This document shows, piece by piece, positions 26,578 to 35,304 of a stretch of DNA of 64,000 bases (its first letter is position 1; each line of letters starts with the position of its first letter). Both the position numbers and the translations under genes were made by a program. Source of the DNA: Cupriavidus neocaledonicus. Lineage in GTDB: Bacteria; Pseudomonadota; Gammaproteobacteria; Burkholderiales; Burkholderiaceae. The notes under the pieces were generated by a model. It saw nothing but the letters and a program-made list of their open reading frames with translations. It made no database searches and was not told the DNA's origin. The stretch is taken from assembly GCF_000372525.1 (NCBI RefSeq), contig NZ_AQUR01000107.1, positions 496,859-560,858 of the forward strand. The letters run 5' to 3'.

Positions 26578-28261
26578 GGGTAGTCTCCTGGTGGGTATGC
26601 GCCTGCCGTCCACCGGCAGGCTGTTGTGCGAGATGGCGGCCCGCATTGCGTCCCGACCAGATGCAGTCGGCAAGCGACAGGCCGCTCACGTAGTGATTGG
26701 ATGCGATGCCGACCGCAGTGCGGCCCACGGCGTAAAGCCCGGGTATCGGGGCTCCATCCGCGGCTGCCAGTACGCGGCCGCTGGATTCCTCCACCGCCAG
26801 TCCGCCCAACGTGATCGCCGGGCATGGAAAGATCCGGCTGTCGGCCGAGATGTCGATGGCCAGCCACGGCCCGGTCTCGAGCGACGCGCACATGGCCGCC
26901 GACTTGCCGGCCGGATCGGGCCTCTCGCCGCGCGCCGCGGCGTTATACGCGTCAAGGGTCGCGCGCAGCGCGGCGCCTGGCATGCCCAGCTTGCCGGCCA
27001 GCGCCTCGACGCTGGCGGCGCGGCGCGCACCGGCCAACAGCAGCAGCGCCGCGGGCACCGCCTGGAATGCCCACAGCCGGCCGCCCAGGCATTCGCGCAG
27101 GGCCTCGCGCGCCAGCGCGCGGTTCAGCACCAGCCAGGCACGCCCGCCGTGCCGCTCGCAGATAGCGTGGCCCAGGGTGGCGCCATAGGTTTCTTCGTTG
27201 CCGATGCGCGCGCCGTGCGCGTCGACCACGCAGCCGCGCGCCCAGGCGAACGGCGGATTGATGAAGCGCCACGCCGAGACGCGCTCCAGGTGCCGCGTGG
27301 CGCCGCCGGCCGATTCGCCGAGGCGGATGCCGCTGCCGTCGCAGCCGGTCGCGCCCAGGCGCCAGGCCTGCCGGTACTTGCCGGCATGGCGCGCCACCAT
27401 GGCGCGGTTGAAGATAAAGCCGCCGCTGGCCAGCACCACCGCGCCGGTCCGTATTGCGACCGGCTGTGCATGGCGCAGCTCCAGTTGCAGCAGCTGGGCG
27501 CGCAGCCGGTCGGCCAGCGCCGGCACGGCGTTGTGCAGCCGCTCGGCCAGCCGCGCCAGGCGCGCATGCCGCTTCTGGTGACGGCCCGGCGGCAGCTGCC
27601 ACAGTTCGACGCCGACCACCGCGCCGTCGCGGTCCAGAATCAGCCGCCGCGCCGCGCACTGGCGCCTCACCGTGATCTGCCGGTTGTCCTCCACCGCGCG
27701 GCGCAGCACGCCATACAGCGTGTGGCCGGACATGCCGGGGCCCTTGACGCGGTGCCCGCGCGGAGCGGGCGCGGCATGCTGCGCGTAGGCAGGCACCGCC
27801 TCATTGCCGGAGTAGTACAGGTAATAGGGCTGCGCCGGATACGAAGTCTTGCGCGGCGGCACGGTCGCGGCAAAGCGCACCCCCAGCGCCTCCAGCCATC
27901 CGATCATCGCGCGGCTGTTTTCGCAGAAGCCCTGCAGCATCGCGTCGCTGACCACGCCACCGGTTTCCTGGCGCAGGTAGGCGGCCATGGCCTGCGGCGT
28001 ATCGTCATGGCCCGCCGCGCGCTGGTAAGGCGTGCCGCCGCCGGCATAGACCACGCCGCCGCTTTTGGTGCTGGCGCCGCCGCCTTCGAAGCGTTCCGCG
28101 ACGATCACGCGCGCGCCGCCATGCGCGGCTTCCAGCGCGGCGCAGGCCCCGGCGGCGCCGAAACCGACCACCACGGCATCGCAGGCGGCCTGCCAGGGAT
28201 GTGCGTCGGGGTCATCGAGACGCAACGGGGCGTGGATGGGCGTGACGGCGTCGTAGGCCAT
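26561..28261 (-). CDS. FAD-dependent dehydrogenase, KstD/fumarate-reductase family
   Basis: A 566-aa flavoprotein. CDAVVVGFGAAGACAALEAAHGGARVIVAERFEGGGASTKSGGVVYAGGG is the FAD-binding N terminus, and TGAVVLASGGFIFNRAM and ISADSRIFPCPAITLGGLAVEESSGRVL the capping and second FAD regions. The C terminus is NHYVSGLSLADCIWSGRNAG instead of the YPGxGxTLGPA signature of the true KstD next door. It may be a ketosteroid 4-dehydrogenase (TesI-like partner of the Delta1 enzyme) or act on another ketone. The chosen ATG is 28261; the longer in-frame extension lies inside the flavin reductase gene. Confidence 0.78.
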   Translation of the reverse strand: MAYDAVTPIHAPLRLDDPDAHPWQAACDAVVVGFGAAGACAALEAAHGGARVIVAERFEGGGASTKSGGVVYAGGGTPYQRAAGHDDTPQAMAAYLRQETGGVVSDAMLQGFCENSRAMIGWLEALGVRFAATVPPRKTSYPAQPYYLYYSGNEAVPAYAQHAAPAPRGHRVKGPGMSGHTLYGVLRRAVEDNRQITVRRQCAARRLILDRDGAVVGVELWQLPPGRHQKRHARLARLAERLHNAVPALADRLRAQLLQLELRHAQPVAIRTGAVVLASGGFIFNRAMVARHAGKYRQAWRLGATGCDGSGIRLGESAGGATRHLERVSAWRFINPPFAWARGCVVDAHGARIGNEETYGATLGHAICERHGGRAWLVLNRALAREALRECLGGRLWAFQAVPAALLLLAGARRAASVEALAGKLGMPGAALRATLDAYNAAARGERPDPAGKSAAMCASLETGPWLAIDISADSRIFPCPAITLGGLAVEESSGRVLAAADGAPIPGLYAVGRTAVGIASNHYVSGLSLADCIWSGRNAGRHLAQQPAGGRQAHTHQETTHEPTY

Positions 28262-28275
28262 GCTGGCGCTCCGCG

Positions 28276-28836
28276 TTATGCCGAACACAGCGCGCCCGGC
28301 GGCGCGGAGGTGGTGTAGGCGCCGTCGACGTAGACCAGCGGCGAGACCTCGCCGGCCAGCCTGACCTCGCGCAGCCGGCCGATAAAGACCGCATGGGTGC
28401 CATAGTCGAAGCGGCCGTCCTGCCGGCAGAACAGGTTGGCCTGGGCGTTGCGCAGCGAGGGCACGCCGAGCAGGTCGTCTTCCCACTTGCCGCTGGTGAA
28501 ACGCGCTTCGCCCTTGAGCCGGCCGCTGCAATCGACCGCGATATCGCGATGGTCGGCGGCGAGCAGGTTGATGCAGAAGTCCGCGCCGGCATCGAGCGGC
28601 GGGTAGATCGATGCATTGCGGTTGATGCAGATCAGCAGCGAGGGCGGATCGGCCGACAGCGAATCGACCGCGGTCACCGACATCGAATAGCGGCGCTCGC
28701 CGTGGCGGCAGCTGATCACGGCGACGGACCGGGCCATGCGGCGCATCGCCTTGAGCATGTCATCGCGCAGCGCGCCACCGGCTTCCGCGCTGGAATCTGC
28801 GCCGGAATCCGGACTGGGTTGGGGTCTGGCGCTCAT
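28276..28836 (-). CDS. hsaB: HsaB-like flavin reductase
   Basis: A 186-aa flavin reductase of the HpaC/HsaB class: MARSVAVISCRHGERRYSMSVTAVDSLSADPPSLLICIN at the N terminus, FCINLLAADHRDIA, and a C-terminal THAVFIGRLREV block. It should supply reduced flavin to the two-component HsaA-type monooxygenase encoded three genes earlier in transcription order. The length matches HsaB (about 187 aa). The ATG has AGGAGG before it and overlaps the kstD stop as ATGA. Confidence 0.83.
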   Translation of the reverse strand: MSARPQPSPDSGADSSAEAGGALRDDMLKAMRRMARSVAVISCRHGERRYSMSVTAVDSLSADPPSLLICINRNASIYPPLDAGADFCINLLAADHRDIAVDCSGRLKGEARFTSGKWEDDLLGVPSLRNAQANLFCRQDGRFDYGTHAVFIGRLREVRLAGEVSPLVYVDGAYTTSAPPGALCSA

Positions 28837-30587
28837 AGAGCCTCCTGTACAGGTTGAGCGGGGTGCGTGGCGGCGGGTTGCCGCGCATGCTGCGAGATCA
28901 CGTCCGCGGCGATCATGCCGAAGGTCATCGCCGGGCCCAGCGTGGAGCCGGCGCCGGGATAGCTGGTGCCCATCATCGAAGCGCTGGTATTGCCGATGGC
29001 GAACAGGCCGGCGATGGCGCTGCCGTCATCGCGCAGCACGCGCGCGCTGGCGTCGGTCACCAGCCCGCCCTTGGTGCCGATATCGCCGGCGTCGAGCCGC
29101 ACCGCGTAGAACGGGGCCTTGCCGATCGGCGCCAGGCAGGGGTTGGGCCGTACCGCCGGGTCGCTGTAGTAGGTGTCGAACAGGTTGTCGCCCTTGCCGA
29201 ACTCCGCGTCCACGCCGGTGGCGGCGTAGTCGTTCATGCGCGCGACGCTGGCGGCCAGGCCATCGGCATCCACGCCGGTCTTCTGCGCCAGCTGCGCCAG
29301 CGTATCGGCGCGCACCAGGATGCCCGACAGGCTGGCCGGGATGCTGCGGTCCGGCATCACCGAGCCGGGCAGGATCGGCCCGCACGGGTACTTGTGGCGG
29401 AAGGTGGCGTCGAACACCATCCATGCCGGCACGCTGCACCCGGTCTGCTCGTGGTCGCGGTACATCGCGGGCACGAACTCGGAGTACGGCGCGGCCTCGT
29501 TGACGAAGCGCCGGCCCTGCCCGTTCACCACCAGGCAGCCCGGCATGGCGCGCTCGATAAACAGCGCGCGCTGTTTTTCCTCGCCCTGCACCTGCACCGT
29601 GGGCGCGCCCCACACGTGCGACATCAGCGCCACGCCGGCGCCGGCCGCCTGCGCGGCGCGGATGGCGTCGCCGGTATTGTTGGGCGGCGTCGCGCTCCAG
29701 GCGGCCCGGGTCGGCTGCGGCAGGTATTGCTCGCGCATGGCCTGGTTGCGCTCGAAGCCGCCGGCGGCCAGGATCACGCCGCGCAGCGCGCGGATCTCCA
29801 CCACGCGGCCGTCCTGCACGGCGCGCACGCCGCGCACGGCGCCGTCCTCGACGATCAGGTCCTGCAGCGCGGTATCGAGCCACAGCGGAACCGCGCGATC
29901 CATCATCGCGCGCCGCAGGCCGCCGGCCAGGCTGTTGCCGAGCGTGAGGCGGCGGTCGCGCCGGGTCTTGCGGCGCCAGCCCAGGTCGAGCCAGTAGCGC
30001 GCGAACTGGCGCAGCGCCAGCCCGAACCAGCCCGGCGAGCGGCACAGCAGCGCGTGCGCCTCGGCCGAGGTCACGGCCACGCGCCCGCCCACCAGCGTGC
30101 CCGGCGACGGCGGCCGCAGCCGGTCGAACTCTTCGCGCAGCCGGGCGCCGTCGAACGGCATCGGGTCGAGCGCGCGGTAGCCCGGCATCGCCCCGGGCAA
30201 CTTCTGGAAGTAGTCGGCGTAGCGCGGCAGCGTGTAATAGCGCACGCCGGCCTGCTGCTCCAGGTATTGCAGCATGCGCGGCGCCTGCTCCAGGTAAGCG
30301 CGGATGCGCTGCGGGTCGCCGTGCTCGCCGGTGCAGGCCAGCACGTATTCCAGCGCGCTGGCGTAGTCGTCCTGCCCGCCCGCCGGCGCGATATGGTGGT
30401 TCAGCGGAATCCAGATGCCGCCGCCGGACACCGCCGAGGTGCCGCCATACTGGCTGCTCTTCTCCAGCACCACCACCGACAGGCCGCGGTCGGCGGCGCG
30501 GCAGGCGGCGAGCATGCCGCCGGCGCCGGAGCCGACCACTACGACGTCAAACTCGCCGGGCTGCATGCGTGCTCTGCTCTGGCTCAT
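28833..30587 (-). CDS. kstD: 3-Oxosteroid 1-dehydrogenase (KstD)
   Basis: A 584-aa FAD enzyme. FDVVVVGSGAGGMLAACRAADRGLSVVVLEKSSQYGGTSAVSGGGIWIP (residues 13-61) is the family N terminus, and TSYPGAGSTLGPAMTFGMIAAD near the C terminus contains the Tyr-Pro-Gly-x-Gly signature that holds the 3-keto group in KstD. DIGTKGGLVTDASARVL is the second FAD block. It introduces the C1-C2 double bond of 3-ketosteroids, a key step before ring B opening. It overlaps the flavin reductase by 4 bp and follows hsaA by 24 bp. Confidence 0.88.
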   Translation of the reverse strand: MSQSRARMQPGEFDVVVVGSGAGGMLAACRAADRGLSVVVLEKSSQYGGTSAVSGGGIWIPLNHHIAPAGGQDDYASALEYVLACTGEHGDPQRIRAYLEQAPRMLQYLEQQAGVRYYTLPRYADYFQKLPGAMPGYRALDPMPFDGARLREEFDRLRPPSPGTLVGGRVAVTSAEAHALLCRSPGWFGLALRQFARYWLDLGWRRKTRRDRRLTLGNSLAGGLRRAMMDRAVPLWLDTALQDLIVEDGAVRGVRAVQDGRVVEIRALRGVILAAGGFERNQAMREQYLPQPTRAAWSATPPNNTGDAIRAAQAAGAGVALMSHVWGAPTVQVQGEEKQRALFIERAMPGCLVVNGQGRRFVNEAAPYSEFVPAMYRDHEQTGCSVPAWMVFDATFRHKYPCGPILPGSVMPDRSIPASLSGILVRADTLAQLAQKTGVDADGLAASVARMNDYAATGVDAEFGKGDNLFDTYYSDPAVRPNPCLAPIGKAPFYAVRLDAGDIGTKGGLVTDASARVLRDDGSAIAGLFAIGNTSASMMGTSYPGAGSTLGPAMTFGMIAADVISQHARQPAATHPAQPVQEAL

Positions 30588-30611
30588 GATGGATCCTCGT
30601 GCCGGTGCGGC

Positions 30612-31805
30612 TCAGATGAAGAAATCCGTATTGGCGCGGCCCATCATCACGCCGCCCAGGTTCTGGCCGAAGCGGTCCATGTTGTTGGCGTAGTGGGCAC
30701 GCGCTGCGTGCAGGTCGAGGAAGCGGCGCACCATCGGGTTGCTGCGGTAGATGCCGTTGCCGCCGGCATAGCGCAGCAGGCCGTTGGCCAGCTGCGCGCA
30801 GCGCTCCGCTACCTGCGCGGACTGGTAGCGGAAATGCAGGCGGCGCGGGGTCTCGAGCTGGCCGCCGTCGCGGGCCACCGCCAGCAGTTCGTCGAAGTTG
30901 CGCTCCAGGATGGTCCGCATCTCGTCGATGGCCACCTGCGCGCTGGCGCACGCCATCTGCGCACCGCCGTCTTCCGCGGTCTTGCCGCCGCCGTTGCTGC
31001 TGACGCGGCCGTCGGCGTAGGCGACGAAGTCGTCCAGCGCGCCTTCGAGCGCGCCGATACAGGCGGTGCAGACCGCGCGCACGAAGATCTGCGCGAACGG
31101 CAGCCGGTACAGCGGCACGTCGTTGACGGCCAGCCCCGGGCTGGTGCCCATGGCACCGTCTACGGCGCGGTGGGTGCGGTAGTCGGGCACGAACACGTCG
31201 TCGACCACGATGTCGTGGCTGCCGGTGGCGCGCAGGCCCAGCACATCCCAGTTGCGCACGATCTTGTAGTCCGAGCGCGGCAGCAGGAAGGTGCGGTAGT
31301 CATAGGCTCCGCCCGGCTCGGCGGGTGGCACCAGGCCGCCCAGGAAGATCCAGTCGCACAGCTCGCTGCCGCTGGAGAACTTCCAGTGGCCGGAGAAGCG
31401 GTAGCCGCCCTCCACCGGCGTGACCTTGCCGACCGGCATGTAGGTCGAGGCAATCAGCGTGGCGGGATCGTTGCCCCACACCTCCTGTTGCGCGCGTTCG
31501 TCGAACAGCGCCAGCTGCCAGTTGTGCACGCCGACCACGCCGTAGACCCAGGCGGTGGACATGCAACCCTTGGCCAGCGCCATCTGGATGCGGAAGAACG
31601 TTTGCGGGTCCAGCTCGTAGCCGCCGTGGCGGCGCGGCTGCAGCACCTTGAAGAAGCCCGCGTCCTGCATCTCGGCAATGGTCTCGGCGGGAATGCGCCC
31701 GTCGGCTTCCGCCTGCGCGGCGCGCCCAGCCAGCGCCGGGATCATCTGCTCGGCGCGCGCGATCAGGCGCTCGGCCAGTTCCTTGGGATGGTTCTCGTGA
31801 TGCAC
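30612..31805 (-). CDS. hsaA: HsaA-like flavin-dependent monooxygenase (oxygenase component)
   Basis: A 397-aa protein of the acyl-CoA dehydrogenase-fold monooxygenase group. GFFKVLQPRRHGGYELDPQTFFRIQMALAKGCMSTAWVYGVVGVHNWQLALFDERAQQEVWG and TGSHDIVVDDVFVP resemble HsaA, which hydroxylates the aromatised ring A of 3-HSA. The flavin reductase and extradiol dioxygenase of the same route are encoded nearby. The start codon is GTG at 31805, with AAGGAG six nt upstream. It is the first gene of an eight-gene minus-strand operon, with a 20-bp dyad site 65 nt upstream. Confidence 0.85.
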   Translation of the reverse strand: MHHENHPKELAERLIARAEQMIPALAGRAAQAEADGRIPAETIAEMQDAGFFKVLQPRRHGGYELDPQTFFRIQMALAKGCMSTAWVYGVVGVHNWQLALFDERAQQEVWGNDPATLIASTYMPVGKVTPVEGGYRFSGHWKFSSGSELCDWIFLGGLVPPAEPGGAYDYRTFLLPRSDYKIVRNWDVLGLRATGSHDIVVDDVFVPDYRTHRAVDGAMGTSPGLAVNDVPLYRLPFAQIFVRAVCTACIGALEGALDDFVAYADGRVSSNGGGKTAEDGGAQMACASAQVAIDEMRTILERNFDELLAVARDGGQLETPRRLHFRYQSAQVAERCAQLANGLLRYAGGNGIYRSNPMVRRFLDLHAARAHYANNMDRFGQNLGGVMMGRANTDFFI

Positions 31806-31870
31806 CGCGGTCTCCTTGTTTGCCTGGTTTTGTGGCTGGCATCGATGTTTGCACCGGCGCGGCGGCGTGC

Positions 31871-31890
31871 CATCGTCTGTTGGGACTAGC
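31871..31890 (-). promoter_or_regulatory. 20-bp dyad site, copy c (upstream of hsaA operon)
   Basis: Read toward the gene: GCTAGTCC CAAC AGACGATG, 65 nt before the GTG start. The hexamer 20 nt downstream is AAACAT (31850-31845). It differs from the hsaC-operon site at only three positions (two in the spacer), linking the two large operons. Confidence 0.68.
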
Positions 31891-31911
31891 TGTTATCGCG
31901 AATGCGCGCGT

Positions 31912-31985
31912 GCGACTTCGTGGAGGCGCCGGCCCTCACCCCCGCCCCTCTCCCGCAAGCGGGAGAGGGAAGCAAACCACCGGCA
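31912..31985. repeat. Single palindromic unit between hsaA promoter and LLM gene
   Basis: The unit at 31946-31969 is preceded by GCGACTTCGTGGAGGCG, GCCCTCACCCC and followed by AGCAAAC. This is the right half of the doublet structure. It lies 20 bp past the LLM stop and beyond the dyad site of the hsaA operon. Confidence 0.8.
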
Positions 31986-32004
31986 AGCCAGACGCCTCCG
32001 CAAA

Positions 32005-33156
32005 TCAGGCCAGCGCCCGCAGCTTCCTCCCCTGCTTGCGGAAATGCGGAATCACGTGCTCGCCGATATTGCGGATGGTCTCCAGCTGCGCCCACTGCGG
32101 CACCGTGCCCATCTGGCAGATAAACAGGATTTCATCGGCGCCCGCATCGATCAGCCGCTGCACATAACCGATGCAGTCCTCCACCGTGCCGTAGGCATGG
32201 TTCGGGTTCAGCATCATCATCGACGGATCGCTGAAATCCACCGACACCTTCTCGGAAGCGAACTTCGTATTGATCACCGCCTTGCCCTGCGCATCGGTGG
32301 CCGTGACATGCTCGTCGTCCCACGCCGCCGGATCGGGACGCTCGCCGCCGGCATACCAGTACGACAGCGACTCCATGAAATAGCGCTGCCCCTTGATGCC
32401 GATCTTGCGCGCGGCCAGGCCGTCTTCCAGCACGATGGTCGGGCACAGCGCCGCCAGGTGCTGGTGCGGGCGGAAGCCCACCTGGTCTTCGGGCTTGCGC
32501 GTTTCCCATGCGGCGCGGTAGATCTCGTTCTTCTTGGCGACATCCTCCGGCCCGCCGAAGCCCAGCACCAGCGCGCCCATGCCGCGTGCGCCGGCGCGCT
32601 GCAGCGTGTCGGCATTGGTGCAGGCCAGGTACATCAGCGGATGCGGGTCCTGGCGCGGCTTGGGATGGATCGGGCGGCGCGGGATCTTGATGAACTCGCC
32701 GTCGTGCTCGATCTCGTCCTGCGTCAGGATCTTCGGGATCAGGTACATCGATTCGTCGATCATGGGGTGCAGGGTGTTCAGGTCGTAGCCGAAGGTGCCG
32801 GCCTCCTGCTGGGTGCCGCCCTTGCCGACGCCGAAGTGCACACGGCCGCCGGACAGGATGTCGAGCGTGGCGATGCGTTCGGCCACCTTCACCGGATGGT
32901 TCATCGCCGGCGGCAGGCACACCACGCCGTGGCCGATGCCGATGCGCTGGGTGCGCCCGGCGACGAAGGCCAGGAAGGTTTCCGGCGCGCTCATGTGCGC
33001 GTAGTTGGTCAGCGCGGTGTGTTCCACCGCCCAGACCACGTCGAAGCCCATGTCCTCGGCCAGCACCACCTGTTCCATGATGTCATCGAACACCTTGTGG
33101 TCGCCGGCGCGCGAGGCATCGACGGTCTGGGCTTCATAGATCAACGAAAAACGCAT
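32005..33156 (-). CDS. LLM class flavin-dependent oxidoreductase
   Basis: A 383-aa bacterial-luciferase-like TIM-barrel protein: FSLIYEAQTVDA, GFDVVWAVEHTALTNYAHMSAPETFLAFVAGRTQRIGIGHGVVCLPPAMNHPVKVAERIATLDILSGGRVHFGVGKGG. This is a typical flavin monooxygenase fold (FMN or F420; FMN is likelier in a betaproteobacterium). It could be a Baeyer-Villiger or other oxygenase for a cyclic ketone, but no precise homologue is recognised. ATG 33156 is preceded by GAGAGG. A 20-bp dyad site lies 116 nt upstream, and a palindromic repeat (31912-31985) lies just past its stop. Confidence 0.78.
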   Translation of the reverse strand: MRFSLIYEAQTVDASRAGDHKVFDDIMEQVVLAEDMGFDVVWAVEHTALTNYAHMSAPETFLAFVAGRTQRIGIGHGVVCLPPAMNHPVKVAERIATLDILSGGRVHFGVGKGGTQQEAGTFGYDLNTLHPMIDESMYLIPKILTQDEIEHDGEFIKIPRRPIHPKPRQDPHPLMYLACTNADTLQRAGARGMGALVLGFGGPEDVAKKNEIYRAAWETRKPEDQVGFRPHQHLAALCPTIVLEDGLAARKIGIKGQRYFMESLSYWYAGGERPDPAAWDDEHVTATDAQGKAVINTKFASEKVSVDFSDPSMMMLNPNHAYGTVEDCIGYVQRLIDAGADEILFICQMGTVPQWAQLETIRNIGEHVIPHFRKQGRKLRALA

Positions 33157-33272
33157 TGCAGTCCCCTCTCGCTTGGTCGGTACAAGACCGCATCCGGGGC
33201 ACTGCGAGGCGCTGCGCCTTGGGCCGGAAGCGGCCTGCGTGATCGCAGTGTGGTCGGCGCAAGACGTCGCAA

Positions 33273-33292
33273 CATCGTCTGATTGGATTATG
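33273..33292 (-). promoter_or_regulatory. 20-bp dyad site, copy d (upstream of LLM gene)
   Basis: Read toward the LLM gene: CATAATCC AATC AGACGATG, with CACACT (33252-33247) after 20 nt. Its orientation favours the LLM gene over the divergent VOC gene at 33364, although it lies between both. Confidence 0.55.
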
Positions 33293-33363
33293 AGCCGCGC
33301 CGGGCGCGTCCCTATCATGGGCACCGGGCAAACCGCCCGCGCCTATCGAAAGGAACCGACACC

Positions 33364-33708
33364 ATGCAAGCCAGGCTGCTGCTTTACCCCGTTGCGGACA
33401 TCGACGCCGCGCTGCCGTTCTTCACCGAAGCACTCGGACTGCCGGTGAAGTTCCGCGACGCCGACCGCTATTGCGCGCTCGATGCGGGCGCGCTGACGCT
33501 GGCACTGGTGGCCGGCGAGGAACGGCTGGTGGAGCAGCCGGCGCCGGCCTTCAAGATAGATGAGGGGGAGGACATTGCCGCGGCGATGGCGCGGCTGGTG
33601 GCGGCTGGCGCCACGGTGGCGCAGCCCGCGGCGCAGGGACCGCACGAGACGCGCGCGGTACTGCGCACGCCCGAGGGCTTTGCGCTGGTGCTCAGCGCAA
33701 AGCCCTGA
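33364..33708 (+). CDS. VOC (glyoxalase/bleomycin-resistance) superfamily protein
   Basis: A 114-aa single VOC module: RLLLYPVADIDAALPFFTEALGLPVKFRDADRYCALDAG, then RAVLRTPEGFALVLSAKP. Proteins of this size act as dimers in isomerase, lyase or resistance roles. A metal-binding set cannot be assigned with confidence. AAAGGAA precedes the ATG. It is divergent from the LLM gene and ends 6 bp before the convergent LuxR paralogue 2, with no room for a terminator. Confidence 0.75.
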   Translation: MQARLLLYPVADIDAALPFFTEALGLPVKFRDADRYCALDAGALTLALVAGEERLVEQPAPAFKIDEGEDIAAAMARLVAAGATVAQPAAQGPHETRAVLRTPEGFALVLSAKP

Positions 33709-33714
33709 AGCGGC

Positions 33715-34899
33715 TCAGCCCAGCGAAATCACGCTGCTCAGCAGCATCCGCACCAGCGTGGCCTGGCGGGTCACGCCGGTCTTGGAGAAGATCGCGCGCA
33801 GGTGCGCGCGTGCCGTGTTCTTGCTGATGCCGAGCTCGTCAGCAGCTTCATCCAGCGTCAGGCCGTTGGCCAGCTGCAGCGCGAGCTGGGTCTCGGCCGG
33901 GGTGAAGTCGAACAGCTGGCGCACCACGTCGTGCGAGGCCTGCGAGCGGCGCTCGGGGTCGCGGATGAAGACCACGCAGGCGGGGCGCTTGCGGTTGTCC
34001 TCGGACCACTCGCTCAGCGGGATGGTGCGGATCAGCACGCCCAGCCTGGCGCTGCCGGACGGGCGCGTGATCGACATCGCTTCCATCAGCGCCGGCGCGG
34101 TGCCGAGGTGGCCCATCATGGCCTGGCGCAACAGGCGCTGGAACTTGCGGTTTTCCTGGCCGTACTCGACATCGAGCCCGCCCTTGGCGACGCGGATGCC
34201 ATCCTTGGCGCCGAGGATCTCGTCGGCGGCGGCATTGGTCTTGATGATGGTGCCTGACTCGTCCAGGATTACCATGCCAACCAGCATGCGGTCGATGGCG
34301 CTGGCGTATACGGTACGTTCGGACTCGACCACGTCCAGGCGCGAATGCAGGTCCACCGCGCGCTTCAGGTGCGGCAGCAGCGAGGTGCACAGCGCCTTGT
34401 CCGCAGTGGAGAAATCGGGGCCGTCATGGTCGCGGCACACGCGGAAGCGGCATTCCACGCCATCGTCGGTGCGCAGGTCGGCGCCGAGGATATAGCGGAT
34501 GCCGACGTCCTTGAGAAACTGCAGGTACAGCTCGCTCTTGCACCACACGCCGTGCCCGAGGTGTTCGTCGATCGTCACCACGCGGTCCGACGGCAGCCCG
34601 ATAAAGGGATCCAGCGCGTAGTAGTAGTTGTTGTAGGAGGTCTCGCCCGGCAGCGTCGAGCCATGCTCGGACGCGTTGATCATCAGCCCGGGACGGTCGG
34701 TGGCCGGCGAGCGCAGGATCAGCGTGGCGTAATTGGCATTGAGCTGGCGCCGGATCTGCTCCAGCGCCTTGCCCCATGGCACCTGCTCCATCGGGCCCTG
34801 GTAGATATTGCCCAGCAATGCACTGAACTCCGACAGCGACACCGTCGCCTGCGCGAACAGGTGTGCGGCCGCCTGGCTCTGGCTAACCTCCATCAGCAT
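33715..34899 (-). CDS. LuxR-family regulator, paralogue 2 (TeiR-like architecture)
   Basis: A 394-aa regulator highly similar to the protein at 16117-17304 over its whole length: YNNYYYALDPFIGLPSDR against YNSYYYAIDPFINLPTER, LGADLRTDDGVECR against LGADIRTEDGVECR, and the HTH FTPAETQLALQLANGLTLDEAADELGISKNTARAHLRAIFSKTGVTRQATLVRMLLSS. I chose ATG 34899 because the leader GGAGACAGAG is shared with paralogue 1. The ATG at 34914 lies inside that ribosome-binding stretch. It is a candidate activator of the steroid and sulfation genes that carry the 20-bp dyads, since LuxR-type proteins bind 20-bp dyads. Confidence 0.83.
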   Translation of the reverse strand: MLMEVSQSQAAAHLFAQATVSLSEFSALLGNIYQGPMEQVPWGKALEQIRRQLNANYATLILRSPATDRPGLMINASEHGSTLPGETSYNNYYYALDPFIGLPSDRVVTIDEHLGHGVWCKSELYLQFLKDVGIRYILGADLRTDDGVECRFRVCRDHDGPDFSTADKALCTSLLPHLKRAVDLHSRLDVVESERTVYASAIDRMLVGMVILDESGTIIKTNAAADEILGAKDGIRVAKGGLDVEYGQENRKFQRLLRQAMMGHLGTAPALMEAMSITRPSGSARLGVLIRTIPLSEWSEDNRKRPACVVFIRDPERRSQASHDVVRQLFDFTPAETQLALQLANGLTLDEAADELGISKNTARAHLRAIFSKTGVTRQATLVRMLLSSVISLG

Positions 34900-34988
34900 T
34901 TCCTCTGTCTCCATTGTGGCGTGCGCAGCGCTCCGGGCGAGCCGGGCCGCTGGCTTGTGCGGGCTCTGTGGCCCTTTTTTGTGCCCCG

Positions 34989-35000
34989 ATTATAGGGACG
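34989..35000 (-). promoter_or_regulatory. Shared promoter element of LuxR paralogue 2
   Basis: The 12-mer ATTATAGGGACG is identical to that before paralogue 1 (17372-17383) and holds TATAAT on the minus strand, 89 nt before the start. The two regulators probably share a core promoter from their duplication. Confidence 0.5.
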
Positions 35001-35084
35001 GCGAAGGGGTCGCGGCTTGCGCCCCGCCTTCATGGTTTGCCCTAGGCAGCCTGGCCGCGCACGCTCTTCGCACATGCCGGCCGG

Positions 35085-35104
35085 ACTAGTCCCGGGGGAC
35101 AGGC
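35085..35104 (+). promoter_or_regulatory. 20-bp dyad site, copy h (toward SDR-esterase-RibBA-like operon)
   Basis: ACTAGTCC CGGG GGACAGGC, pointing at the SDR that starts at 35305, 200 nt away. The proximal arm is degenerate after GGAC, and no good -10 lies at 20 nt. It is centred on a local GGACTAGTCC palindrome. Confidence 0.45.
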
Positions 35105-35132
35105 CCATCGTCACGCGCCGGCGGCGCAAACA

Positions 35133-35152
35133 CATACTCCAAACAGACTAAG
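35133..35152 (-). promoter_or_regulatory. 20-bp dyad site, copy i (toward LuxR paralogue 2)
   Basis: Read toward LuxR2: CTTAGTCT GTTT GGAGTATG, with GACGAT (35112-35107) after 20 nt. It is far (233 nt) from the LuxR2 start but would place the regulator under the same class of control as its presumed targets. Confidence 0.45.
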
Positions 35153-35304
35153 GACAGACCCATGCCCGCCCGCCAAGGGCAAACCCCTATGCAACCCGTA
35201 GCGCAGCGGCATCCCACCCAAACAGACGATGCCCGCTAGCGGCGCCGCCGCTACAAGGAGCCATGCGCGGCGATCGACGCCGCCGTTTTCAGGAGACCTT
35301 CACC

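Larger units (their letters stand above)
34900..35304. other. 405-bp intergenic region between LuxR2 and the SDR operon
   Basis: No gene is visible. It holds the shared 12-mer with TATAAT for LuxR2 (34989-35000), two 20-bp dyad sites in opposite orientation (35085-35104 and 35133-35152), and the ribosome site AGGAG of the SDR at 35292-35296. It is the most element-rich intergenic region in the window. Confidence 0.7.
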
